From JBGPIK01 sp041484845 (GTDB lineage: Bacteria > Desulfobacterota > Binatia > UBA9968), in NCBI GenBank assembly GCA_041484845.1, contig JBGPIK010000097.1, positions 1 to 17,829 on the forward strand: a stretch of 17,829 bases of DNA, in the 5' to 3' direction. Below the pieces are notes generated by a model, which worked only from the letters and a program-made list of their open reading frames with translations, did no database searches and had not been told where the DNA came from. Both the position numbers and the translations under genes were made by a program. Of the stretch, positions 1 through 6,749 are shown in pieces. Within the stretch, counting starts at the first letter, position 1. Each line of letters opens with the position of its first letter.

Positions 1-1
1 G

Positions 2-274
2 CCCTTGGATAAGGAAACGATCCTGCGTTCGGTGGCGAAAACAAAAAGAGCCATTGTGCTCGACGAAGGGCCGATGATCGGCGGCCTCTCGGCTGAAATC
101 GCCGCGATGATCCAGGAAAATTTATTTTCCGACTTGAAAGGCCCGGTGGTGCGCGTCGCCGCCCAGCCGATTCCGCCGCCGCATAGCCCGCCGCTGGTCG
201 ATGCGATGATTCCGGATGTCGATCAGATCGTCGAAGCGGTGATGCGCCTGGCGGAAGGGGGGAAGATTTCCTGA
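2..274 (+). CDS. 2-oxoacid dehydrogenase E1 component, beta subunit (C-terminal part, 5' truncated by window edge)
   Basis: This is the C-terminal transketolase-like domain of a thiamine-diphosphate E1 beta subunit (pyruvate, acetoin or branched-chain 2-oxoacid dehydrogenase). In the complex, E1 decarboxylates the 2-oxoacid and passes the acyl group to the lipoyl E2. The visible 90 residues carry the family's C-terminal pattern: an ETILRSV helix, the strand with VLDEGP, GGLSAEIAA, then VVRV, a proline-rich SPPL segment, and the final IPDVDQIVEAV helix. The reading frame is open to the left edge; the TTG at position 5 is almost certainly an internal Leu codon, not a start. About 70% of the protein lies outside the window. 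No E2 gene follows: the next gene is on the other strand, so this is probably the end of its operon. The substrate cannot be told from this fragment. Confidence 0.88.
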   Translation, partial: PLDKETILRSVAKTKRAIVLDEGPMIGGLSAEIAAMIQENLFSDLKGPVVRVAAQPIPPPHSPPLVDAMIPDVDQIVEAVMRLAEGGKIS

Positions 275-368
275 ATTGCCTTTTTACCAACCAACTCTTA
301 TATTTTTGGAGAGGCAAGGTGATAACGTGATTCTGGTCCCACAGAACAGCGCAGCCTTAAGGATTTGA

Positions 369-434
369 ATGGGTCAGATAACACTTTTAATCGACGGTAT
401 CACCCAATTTTCGATGCTCCTGCACGGATGCTGA
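369..434 (+). other. Possible 21-codon small ORF in the gap after the E1 beta gene
   Basis: An ATG at 369 is preceded by AAGGA at about 359-363 and opens a 21-codon frame ending at TGA 432-434. The predicted peptide (MGQITLLIDGITQF...) matches nothing I know. It sits in the 197-nt gap (275-471) between the E1 beta gene and the convergent gst gene. The rest of that gap holds only A/T-rich stretches, and I see no clear hairpin terminator in it. The frame could easily arise by chance; listed only because the spacing to AAGGA is good. Confidence 0.12.
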
Positions 435-471
435 AGGTCGTTCTCAAAAATAAAAAAAGCTAAGTCCATCA

Positions 472-1092
472 TCACGTTACCGGAATCATGATGTGTTTTT
501 GATAAGGTGGACAATCACAGAGACGTTTGTACCAGTCGTCCAAGCTGATCAATTTAGGCCGTTCGATGGGCAGGTTGAACCAGCGGTAGGCCCAAACCCC
601 TAGAGGAATATCACCAATCGTAAATAGATCGCCCGCCAAGTAGCGGCTGTGTTGCAACTGGTCATCGACAATTCGCCAGGCATCGCTTGTTTTCTGAAGC
701 GCGGTTTGAATGGCGTTCGGGTCACGTTTCTCCGGCGGTGTTCGGATCAAGGACCGGAATAACGGCACGATAACGGAGTTAAATACGGAGAGTTGCCAAT
801 CCATCCAACGATTTGCGCTAGCTCGACCCTCGGGCGTAGCGGGTAATAATTTTCCGTGCCCGTATTTATCTACGATGTAGCGCATGATGCTGTTGGATTC
901 CCACAGAACAAAATCACCATCCTTGATGGTCGGAACGAGACCGTTCGGATTCATGTCGAGGTAGGTTTTTTCTCTGTTGCCGCCGAATTTCCCACCAAGG
1001 TCGATGCGCTCAAACTCCAACCCAAGCTCGGCGCAACACCAAAGCACCTTCTGTACGTTCGAGGAATCTGTTCTACCCCAGATCTTGAACAT
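472..1092 (-). CDS. gstB: Glutathione S-transferase, GstB-like
   Basis: Predicted cytosolic glutathione S-transferase of 206 residues, the normal size. Residues 1-80 form the thioredoxin-fold N-terminal domain, with an N-terminal WGRTDSSNVQKV segment, the cis-Pro region NPNGLVPTI (about 48-56) and the glutathione-binding ESNSI motif (about 65-69). The rest is the all-helical C-terminal domain with RWMDWQ and the late GDIPLGVWAYRWFN helix. The opening, the RTPPE.RD segment and the C-terminus IMIPVT closely resemble E. coli GstB (YliJ), which handles electrophiles such as bromoacetate. The start is placed at ATG 1092 because a GGAGGGG Shine-Dalgarno sequence lies just upstream; a longer frame to 1143 would put that site inside the gene. 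The gene is divergent from the broken cytochrome gene and convergent with E1 beta, so it is probably monocistronic. Substrate assignment is by resemblance only. Confidence 0.88.
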   Translation of the reverse strand: MFKIWGRTDSSNVQKVLWCCAELGLEFERIDLGGKFGGNREKTYLDMNPNGLVPTIKDGDFVLWESNSIMRYIVDKYGHGKLLPATPEGRASANRWMDWQLSVFNSVIVPLFRSLIRTPPEKRDPNAIQTALQKTSDAWRIVDDQLQHSRYLAGDLFTIGDIPLGVWAYRWFNLPIERPKLISLDDWYKRLCDCPPYQKHIMIPVT

Positions 1093-1166
1093 GTGCCCCT
1101 CCGTCCGGTCTGTCTCACATTGCGAAGCCAAAATTCTTATCATTCTTTCGGTTTGAACGGTAGTTG

Positions 1167-1178
1167 CATCTATAGATG
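1167..1178. repeat. Perfect 12-bp palindrome in the gst/cytochrome divergent gap
   Basis: CATCTATAGATG reads identically on both strands. It lies between the divergent gst gene (start 1092) and the cytochrome pseudogene (start about 1223), where an operator would be expected. I could not place a convincing -35/-10 pair around it on either strand, so a regulatory role is only a possibility. Confidence 0.3.
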
Positions 1179-1222
1179 GGTTGTTTTTCTCGCTGTATCT
1201 GGTAGAAAGCCAGTACGCTGTG

Positions 1223-1595
1223 GTGAGAAAAATCGTCTAGCTTTCGCTTAGTGTTTTAGTCATTACACTAGGTGGGGTGGGTTATGCTCAAAATGGGGCC
1301 GAGGGCAAGAAACTCTACGCTACCTACTGCGTGGAATGCCATGGTGACCAAGGAAAGGGGGATGGTGCGGTGGCCAGCTTGCTACCCGCCAAACCGGCGA
1401 ATCTTACCGATGGAACTGTCATGAATCAGCTGCCGGACAAGTTTCTGGTTGAAATAATATCTAAAGGTGGGGGGGCGGTCGGCAAGTCTCCCCCTCATGC
1501 CCGCATTGGAAAAGCAATTTAATGAGAAGCAACTGCGGGATATGATCGCTTACATTCGGAGCCTTGCCGAGCCGCCGTATCAGCCCGCCCAGTAA
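1223..1595 (+). pseudogene. Class I c-type cytochrome, interrupted by an in-frame stop and a frameshift
   Basis: Remains of a small secreted monoheme cytochrome c, a periplasmic electron carrier. GTG 1223 opens MRKIV, followed by TAG at 1238-1240. The same frame then continues as a typical hydrophobic signal-peptide core and cleavage region (LSLSVLVITLGGVGYAQ). The mature part carries the heme-attachment motif CVECH (about 1330-1344) and the usual GDQGKGDG segment. At a run of five C (1490-1494) the frame is lost. Read with four C, it gives KSPLMPALEKQ and then a standard C-terminal helix QLRDMIAYIRSLAEPPY ending at TAA 1593. The distal heme ligand Met therefore lies behind the frameshift. 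As it stands, translation stops in the signal peptide, or the product from a downstream start such as GTG 1277 would lack export and the Met ligand. One or both lesions could be assembly errors; two independent lesions favour real decay. No clear Shine-Dalgarno sequence precedes GTG 1223. Confidence 0.75.
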
Positions 1596-1699
1596 TTTGC
1601 GACGTAGTATTGCGCCAAAGCTAGAGTGATTGCGTGTAGATGGGGCAGGCGTCACGATTCGGTTCGCGCCCTAGTTAGAAGCGTAGAATGCGGCGGACA

Positions 1700-1717
1700 A
1701 AATTTTGCCGAAAATTT
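1700..1717. repeat. Inverted repeat just upstream of the groES promoter
   Basis: AAATTTT and AAAATTT form a perfect 7-bp inverted repeat around GCCG. It ends 11 nt before the predicted -35 box of groES (1729), a position suited to an activator or repressor. It does not resemble the CIRCE element (TTAGCACTC-N9-GAGTGCTAA) bound by HrcA. Its function is unknown. Confidence 0.35.
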
Positions 1718-1728
1718 CCCGCTGCCCC

Positions 1729-1756
1729 TTGACGATTTAAGAAGTGGAATTATATT
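1729..1756 (+). promoter_or_regulatory. Sigma70-type promoter for groES-groEL
   Basis: TTGACG (1729-1734) and TATATT (1751-1756) are separated by 16 bp and match the -35 and -10 consensus at five of six positions each. The expected transcription start near 1763 leaves a leader of about 50 nt before the groES start codon. No CIRCE element and no clear heat-shock sigma32 -10 box (CCCCAT-type) are visible nearby, so the basis of any heat induction is not obvious. The rest of the 219-nt gap 1596-1814 shows nothing else. Confidence 0.55.
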
Positions 1757-1814
1757 TGCTGCATCCAACCTGTGCTTTGGATGTGTAAATCTACGTTTTA
1801 TTCAGGAGGATTAT

Positions 1815-2105
1815 ATGGCTACGAAGATTCGTCCCCTACACGATAGGGTGATAGTCAAACGCATCGAGGAAGAGGAAAAGACCAAAGGCGGCATCATTAT
1901 TCCTGACACGGCCAAAGAAAAGCCGCAAGAAGGTCGTGTGGTGGCGGTTGGCCCAGGAAAAAACGAAGATGGAAAGGTCATTCCATTGGGGGTCAAGGCA
2001 GGGGATAAGATCCTTTTTGGAAAATACTCCGGCACTGAAATCAAACTTGACGGCGAGGAGCATCTGATCATGCGCGAAGATGATATCCTCGGAGTAATTG
2101 AATAA
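1815..2105 (+). CDS. groS: Co-chaperonin GroES (Hsp10)
   Basis: A 96-residue GroES, full length for the family. It forms the heptameric lid of the GroEL folding chamber in the cytoplasm. It begins with the conserved IRPLHDRVIVKR strand, contains the mobile loop that contacts GroEL (EEKTKGGIIIPDTAKEKP, about residues 17-34), then GRVVAVGPG, and ends with the DDILGVIE strand. ATG 1815 is chosen because AGGAGGA at 1804-1810 sits 4 nt upstream; the frame is open further left but nothing upstream looks like GroES. The groEL start follows 14 nt after the stop, and the groEL Shine-Dalgarno sequence overlaps the groES stop codon, so the two are co-transcribed and probably translationally linked. Confidence 0.98.
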   Translation: MATKIRPLHDRVIVKRIEEEEKTKGGIIIPDTAKEKPQEGRVVAVGPGKNEDGKVIPLGVKAGDKILFGKYSGTEIKLDGEEHLIMREDDILGVIE

Positions 2106-2119
2106 GGAGGTAGGAGAAA

Positions 2120-3739
2120 ATGGCTGCGAAAGAGATTCGCTTTAGCGAAGAAGCGCGGAGCAGGGTTTTGCGCGGTGTAAACTTATTGGCCGACGCGGTT
2201 ACCGTAACGTTAGGTCCAAGGGGCAGGAATGTCTGCTTGGAGAAATCCTGGGGTGCCCCGACCATTACCAAGGACGGCGTAACCGTCGCCAAAGAGATTC
2301 AGCTCGAAGACAAGTTTGAGAATATGGGCGCCCAGATGGTCAAAGAAGTGGCCAGCAAGACGTCGGATGTTGCCGGCGACGGCACGACTACGGCTACGGT
2401 TTTGGCCCGGGCTATTTTTAGCGAAGGACTAAAGCTCGTTGCGGCGGGTCATGACCCCATGAGCATCAAGCGGGGCATCGACAAAGCGGTCGAGAAGGTC
2501 ACCGAGGAGCTCAAGTCGATGTCCAAACCCACCCGTGACCGAGATGAGATCGCTCAGGTCGGCACCATCTCGGCGAACAATGACAGCACCATCGGTGATA
2601 TTTTGGCCGAGGCGATGGACAAGGTGGGAAAAGAGGGCGTTATCACCGTAGAAGAGGCAAAGGGTTTAGAAACGACTCTGGACCTCGTCGAAGGGATGCG
2701 TTTTGATCGCGGCTATCTTTCTCCCTACTTCGTGACCGATGCCGAACGGATGGAGTGCGTCTACGAAGATGCTTATCTCCTTATCCATGAGAAGAAAATC
2801 TCCAGCATGAAAGACCTGTTGCCGGTGCTCGAAAACGTGGCGAAAACCGGTAAGCCGCTAGTGATAATCGCTGAGGATCTCGAAGGGGAAGCGCTGGCGA
2901 CCCTGGTCGTAAACAAAATTCGCGGCACGCTCAAAGTTGTCGCGGTTAAAGCTCCGGGTTTCGGTGATCGGCGCAAAGCCATGCTGGAAGACATCGCCAT
3001 TCTCACCGATGGCAAAATGATAGCCGAGGAACTGGGCATCAAACTTGAGAATGTCACGTTGAAGGATCTCGGCCGCACCAAACGGGTGATTGTCGACAAA
3101 GACAATACGACTGTCGTGGAAGGCGCCGGCAAGAAATCCGCAATTGAAGGTCGGATCAGTCAAATTCGCGCACAGATCGAAGAAACCACCTCCGACTATG
3201 ACCGCGAAAAATTGCAAGAGCGATTAGCTAAACTCGCTGGCGGTGTCGCTGTCGTTAAAGTTGGAGCGGCAACTGAAGTTGAAATGAAAGAGAAAAAGGC
3301 GAGAGTCGAGGATGCTCTTCATGCGACGCGCGCGGCAGTTGAAGAAGGGATCGTTCCCGGTGGAGGCGTTGCGCTGATCCGGGCCTCTGCTGGACTTGCT
3401 CATCTCCGCGTCTCCGATGATGAAAAAGTCGGCGTTCGCATCGTCCAAAAGGCGCTCGAAGAACCGCTCCGCTGGATTTCCCAAAATGCAGGTTTAGACG
3501 GCGCGGTTGTTTTAGATAAGGTAAAAAACGGCAAAGGCGCGTTTGGGTTCAATGCCGCCACTGAAGAATATGAGGACCTTGTCAAGGCGGGAATCGTCGA
3601 TCCGACTAAAGTGGTGCGCACGGCGCTGCAGAATGCGGCATCCGTTGCTGGAATGATGATTACGACCGAGGCGATGATCGCGGAAAAGCCGGAGAAAAAG
3701 AAGGATATGCCGCCGATGCCTCACGGTGATGACTACTAG
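2120..3739 (+). CDS. groL: Chaperonin GroEL (Hsp60)
   Basis: A 539-residue group I chaperonin that folds proteins in an ATP-driven double ring capped by GroES. Residue numbering aligns with E. coli GroEL without gaps through at least residue 398. Asp52, Asp87 (in GDGTTTAT) and Asp398, which bind and hydrolyse ATP, are all present. The hydrophobic apical residues that bind substrate and GroES are kept: Tyr199, Tyr203, Phe204, Leu234, Leu237, Leu259, Val263 and Val264. AAGGAGG (2104-2110) precedes ATG 2120 by 9 nt. The C-terminus is unusual: it ends in KKKDMPPMPHGDDY rather than the flexible Gly-Gly-Met repeat tail of many GroELs. An intrinsic terminator follows 27 nt after the stop. Only one copy is seen here. 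Confidence 0.98.
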   Translation: MAAKEIRFSEEARSRVLRGVNLLADAVTVTLGPRGRNVCLEKSWGAPTITKDGVTVAKEIQLEDKFENMGAQMVKEVASKTSDVAGDGTTTATVLARAIFSEGLKLVAAGHDPMSIKRGIDKAVEKVTEELKSMSKPTRDRDEIAQVGTISANNDSTIGDILAEAMDKVGKEGVITVEEAKGLETTLDLVEGMRFDRGYLSPYFVTDAERMECVYEDAYLLIHEKKISSMKDLLPVLENVAKTGKPLVIIAEDLEGEALATLVVNKIRGTLKVVAVKAPGFGDRRKAMLEDIAILTDGKMIAEELGIKLENVTLKDLGRTKRVIVDKDNTTVVEGAGKKSAIEGRISQIRAQIEETTSDYDREKLQERLAKLAGGVAVVKVGAATEVEMKEKKARVEDALHATRAAVEEGIVPGGGVALIRASAGLAHLRVSDDEKVGVRIVQKALEEPLRWISQNAGLDGAVVLDKVKNGKGAFGFNAATEEYEDLVKAGIVDPTKVVRTALQNAASVAGMMITTEAMIAEKPEKKKDMPPMPHGDDY

Positions 3740-3766
3740 GGTATAAAATCACGGTTAAAATTTAAA

Positions 3767-3797
3767 GGGCGTCTGAAATATTCAGGCGCCCTTTTTT
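3767..3797 (+). terminator. Rho-independent terminator of groES-groEL
   Basis: An 11-bp stem (3767-3777 with 3781-3791, one G-T wobble, loop ATA) of GC-rich sequence is followed at once by six T (3792-3797). This is a textbook intrinsic terminator 27 nt after the groEL stop codon. Confidence 0.9.
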
Positions 3798-3820
3798 ATG
3801 GGATTATTAACGGACTTAGC

Positions 3821-3837
3821 CAGACGCACGGCGTCTG
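3821..3837 (+). repeat. Second hairpin after the groEL terminator
   Basis: CAGACGC, ACG, GCGTCTG is a perfect 7-bp stem with a 3-nt loop. It has no T tract. The arm GCGTCTG also occurs in the ascending arm of the groEL terminator (3769-3775), so this looks like a partial duplication of the terminator stem. It lies upstream of the predicted htrA promoter. Confidence 0.35.
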
Positions 3838-3871
3838 TTCCATAGTCGACCTGAATTCGCCATCAGCGATT

Positions 3872-3900
3872 TTGGAAATTGGCTCCGAAGATGATATGAA
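3872..3900 (+). promoter_or_regulatory. Candidate promoter for the htrA-like gene
   Basis: TTGGAA (3872-3877) and TATGAA (3895-3900) are 17 bp apart, each matching four of six consensus bases. They lie in the 272-nt gap between groEL and the protease gene and would give a leader of about 105 nt. A short inverted pair GGCTCC/GGAGCC (3881-3886, 3917-3922) flanks the -10 region. The match is modest, and an envelope-stress sigma factor promoter is an equally possible alternative. Confidence 0.3.
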
Positions 3901-4011
3901 TACAAAAGTTTGTGTTGGAGCCGAGACTCTTCACGGCCCGCTTTCCATCGGAAGCGGCGCGCGTGGTATGTGAATCGGTTTCTGACGATCGAAACGCTTC
4001 GAGGTCATCAA

Positions 4012-5151
4012 ATGTCAGGAACGCCAACGGCAGCCAGGAAACGCTTCACCAAGATGTGCTTGTGGGCAGCTTTCGCGCTTTCTGTAGGTTTTGTTTTGGT
4101 GGCGCGGCAATCTTGGGTTGGTAGCGCATCACTCAATGATCCACGAGCGGCTCCTCGGGCGGTGGCGCCTCGAGGCGAGCTCTCTCAAGGGGAAAAAGCA
4201 ACTATCGCATTATTTCGACAGGCTTCTCCGTCCGTGGTTCACATTACGACGATCTCGGTCCAACGCGATTTGTTTACGCTTAACCTGTACCAAATTCCTG
4301 AAGGAACGGGCTCGGGATTCATTTGGGACAACAGCGGCAATATCATCACCAATTTTCATGTTATTCAAAATGCCGACGCAGCGCAGGTCACGTTATCAGA
4401 TCAGTCCAATTGGAAGGCGCGCCGTGTTGGCGTCGCGCCGGACAAAGATCTCGCGGTCTTGCGGATCGATGCACCGGCCAATCGACTTCAACCTATCGCC
4501 ATTGGAACTTCGAAAGATCTTCAGGTGGGACGGAGCGTATTCGCTATCGGTAATCCATTTGGTCTCGACCAGTCGCTGACTACAGGCGTGGTCAGCGCGT
4601 TAGGGAGGGAAATTGAATCGGTAACTCGCCGGCCCATTCAGGGAGTGATCCAAACCGACGCCGCCATTAATCCAGGAAATTCCGGGGGGCCTCTGCTCGA
4701 TAGCGGGGGCCGCTTGATCGGTGTCAACACCGCGATTTACAGTCCCTCCGGTGCGTCCGCGGGAATTGGTTTTGCTATTCCGGTAGATACAGTCAACCGA
4801 ATTGTTCCGGAATTGATTCGTAGCGGAAGAGTGACGCGGCCCGGAATCGGAATACAGATTGCCGAAGATCAGATCGCAGAAAAACTCGGTGTCACGGGCG
4901 TACTCGTTGTCGATGTGATACCCGGAAGTACGGCGGCCAAAGCAGGAATCCGACCGACGCGGCGTGAGGGCTCCGGCCACGTGCGCTTGGGCGATATTAT
5001 CACCGCCATTGACGGGAAGAAGGTGGAATCTCCCAACGACCTTTTCCTTTTGCTCGAGAGATACAAAGTCGGCGACGTCGTTACGATAACTCTTCTGCGC
5101 GATGGAAAGCCGGTTGAGACACGTGTAGCGTTGGAGGCGGTTAAGGAATAG
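4012..5151 (+). CDS. Trypsin-like serine protease with one PDZ domain, HtrA/DegS type
   Basis: A 379-residue envelope serine endoprotease that degrades or senses misfolded exported proteins. An N-terminal hydrophobic stretch (about residues 16-31) is a membrane anchor or uncleaved signal; a linker rich in Pro and Ala follows. The chymotrypsin-fold domain (about 60-265) has the catalytic triad His116 (NFHVIQN), Asp146 (DKDLAVLRID) and Ser224 (NPGNSGGPL). A single PDZ domain spans about 275-375, with VIPGSTAAKAGI and LGDIITAIDG. One PDZ plus an anchor is the DegS layout; DegP/DegQ have two PDZ domains. ATG 4012 is preceded by GAGG at 4001-4004; a longer frame to 3910 adds residues without family character. 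No RseA/RseB or sigmaE gene lies in the window, so a DegS signalling role is not supported by context. The gene converges with phoH across 55 nt in which I see no clear intrinsic terminator. Confidence 0.93.
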   Translation: MSGTPTAARKRFTKMCLWAAFALSVGFVLVARQSWVGSASLNDPRAAPRAVAPRGELSQGEKATIALFRQASPSVVHITTISVQRDLFTLNLYQIPEGTGSGFIWDNSGNIITNFHVIQNADAAQVTLSDQSNWKARRVGVAPDKDLAVLRIDAPANRLQPIAIGTSKDLQVGRSVFAIGNPFGLDQSLTTGVVSALGREIESVTRRPIQGVIQTDAAINPGNSGGPLLDSGGRLIGVNTAIYSPSGASAGIGFAIPVDTVNRIVPELIRSGRVTRPGIGIQIAEDQIAEKLGVTGVLVVDVIPGSTAAKAGIRPTRREGSGHVRLGDIITAIDGKKVESPNDLFLLLERYKVGDVVTITLLRDGKPVETRVALEAVKE

Positions 5152-5206
5152 CCGACGGCCGCGTTATTATTGACGTAATGCTGAAATTTACGGCTATCGT
5201 GAGCTG

Positions 5207-6232
5207 TTACGCTTTTTCGGGAAAATCTTTGGCGCTCGACTGGTTATCATCGCGCTCATAAGCGGAGATGATTTCTTGCACGAGGTGGTGGCGCGCCACA
5301 TCCTTTTCTGTAAAGGTGACAAACCGAATACCGTGGACGCCTTTCAGAATCCGGGAGCCTTCTTTTAATCCGGAGGGCTTACCTGCGGGAAGGTCGATCT
5401 GTGTTGCGTCACCCGTGATTACCGCCTTTGAGCCGTACCCCAAGCGCGTCAGAAACATCTTCATCTGCTCCGGCGTCGTGTTCTGGGCCTCATCGAGAAT
5501 CACGAAAGAGTCATTCAAAGTCCGGCCCCTCATAAACGCTAACGGCGCGACTTCGATCGTTCCTCGTTCAACCAGCTTTCGCGCCCGGTCGAAATCGACC
5601 ATGTCATGCAGGGCGTCATAGAGGGGACGGAGATAAGGGTTAACTTTTTCAGCAAGATCGCCGGGCAGAAAACCGAGTTTTTCTCCGGCTTCGACCGCGG
5701 GCCGGGTTAGGATGATCCGCACATAATTGTTTTTCATCAACTCCGACACGGCCATGGCCATGGCAAGATAGGTTTTACCGGTTCCAGCCGGTCCGATGCC
5801 GAAGACGATGTCATAGCGCCGGATCGCGTCGATGTAGACCTTTTGCGCGATGCTTTTCGGCGTGATGGTGCGCTTGTGCGCCGATATGTATATCGTATCG
5901 AGGAAAATTTCTTGGAGCTTAGCCCGGCTGTCCCCGCTTAGAATCCGAACGGCGTAATCGACGTCGCTAGCGTAAACCGGATATCCTTTTTCCAGGAGAC
6001 CGTAAAGCTGCTTTATAACTTGGCTCGCGAGCTCCACTTGAAGTGAGTCGCCCTCGATCTCCAAAGCAGCGCCACGAATGCGTATCCTCACCTCGAGGGT
6101 ATTTTGGAGAATCTTTATATATTGGTCGTGCTGTCCCAATAGGTCACGGAAAAGACGCGGATCCTGGAATTCCACGTGAGTCGTGGCCGTCGTTATTGCA
6201 GTCATTGCCACTTGCTTGTTCTCGTCTTTCAC
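5207..6232 (-). CDS. phoH: PhoH-like ATPase (YbeZ family)
   Basis: A 341-residue PhoH/YbeZ P-loop ATPase, a cytoplasmic protein linked to RNA metabolism and ribosome quality control; the exact reaction is not settled for the family. An N-terminal region (about 15-85) looks like the RNA-binding-type domain found in YbeZ. The ATPase core has Walker A GPAGTGKT (147-154), the conserved LTRPAVEAGEKLGFLPGD stretch, Walker B VILDEAQN (244-251) and the sensor GDATQIDLP (274-282). GTG 6232 is chosen because it overlaps the yjbQ stop in a GTGA junction and has a GGGGGA Shine-Dalgarno sequence 6 nt upstream. GTG 6238 would lie directly against that site, and ATG 6205 is a weaker alternative. PhoH is usually followed by ybeY; here the next gene is the convergent htrA-like gene, so ybeY must be elsewhere. 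Confidence 0.94.
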   Translation of the reverse strand: MKDENKQVAMTAITTATTHVEFQDPRLFRDLLGQHDQYIKILQNTLEVRIRIRGAALEIEGDSLQVELASQVIKQLYGLLEKGYPVYASDVDYAVRILSGDSRAKLQEIFLDTIYISAHKRTITPKSIAQKVYIDAIRRYDIVFGIGPAGTGKTYLAMAMAVSELMKNNYVRIILTRPAVEAGEKLGFLPGDLAEKVNPYLRPLYDALHDMVDFDRARKLVERGTIEVAPLAFMRGRTLNDSFVILDEAQNTTPEQMKMFLTRLGYGSKAVITGDATQIDLPAGKPSGLKEGSRILKGVHGIRFVTFTEKDVARHHLVQEIISAYERDDNQSSAKDFPEKA

Positions 6233-6657
6233 TTGCACTCCCCCAGGGTTTGGACGATTATTTCACGCGTCCGCGGACGGTTGTCAAAATCTAACAAAAC
6301 GACTTGCTGCCATGTGCCGAGTAAAAGGCGGCCCTCCTCGATCGGGAGTGCCAGAGACGGGCCGAACAACGCAGCCCGTAAATGGGAAAAGCCGTTGTCG
6401 TCGCCCCAGCGCGCGTCGTGATGATACCTTTGGTTCGACGGAATCAATTTCTCAAGCAAATCTTTTAGATCCTGGATTAGACCGGGTTCGTATTCGATCG
6501 TAGTCAATGCGGCCGTTGAGCCTGCTACCCCTAACGTGGCGAGGCCGCTCTGAACTCGTTTCCAGTCGATGACTGCGTTGACCTTTGCAGTGATATCAAT
6601 GATGTCACAAAAACCGGAAGTATTTTCGAAGAATTTCTCAGTGTGAAGTGTGAACAC
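6229..6657 (-). CDS. yjbQ: YjbQ family protein (UPF0047)
   Basis: A 142-residue member of the small YjbQ/UPF0047 family, whose members form trimers and have been reported to have weak thiamine-phosphate-synthase-like activity; the physiological role is unclear. Signature segments are all present: GSTAALTTIEYEPGL (46-60), HHDARWGDDNGFSHLRA (79-95) with clustered His/Asp residues likely to bind metal or phosphate, GPSLALP, and GTWQQVVLLDFDNRPR (114-129). The start is GTG 6657, giving the usual family length; no strong Shine-Dalgarno sequence is visible. The stop overlaps the phoH start by 4 nt (GTGA), so PhoH translation is probably coupled to this gene. alaS ends 92 nt upstream; that gap contains a weak TGTTC/GAACA inverted repeat but no convincing promoter or terminator. 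Confidence 0.9.
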   Translation of the reverse strand: MFTLHTEKFFENTSGFCDIIDITAKVNAVIDWKRVQSGLATLGVAGSTAALTTIEYEPGLIQDLKDLLEKLIPSNQRYHHDARWGDDNGFSHLRAALFGPSLALPIEEGRLLLGTWQQVVLLDFDNRPRTREIIVQTLGECK

Positions 6658-6749
6658 GCGTTTAGCTCAGGGACTCCGTTGTGAAGAACTAAAAACGATC
6701 ATGGATCATTTGCCGGACATGTTCGACCTAGAACACGCCTCGGCTCAAC

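Noticed and set aside
323..479. A 9-bp inverted repeat, TAACGTGAT at 323-331 and ATCACGTTA at 471-479
   Set aside because: The arms are 139 nt apart and one lies over the end of the gst coding region; this is likely chance.
856..1251. A 131-codon plus-strand open frame across gst and the cytochrome gap
   Set aside because: Most of it is antisense to gst, and the part after 1100 runs in a different frame from the cytochrome.
5152..5206. Possible bidirectional terminator between the htrA-like gene and phoH
   Set aside because: Only a loose ATAGCCG/CGGCTAT pair around a long loop is present, with no T tract on either strand.
6700..6749. A TGTTC/GAACA inverted repeat after alaS as a LexA site or terminator
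   Set aside because: Spacing and sequence fit no LexA motif I know, and the 5-bp stem has no T tract.
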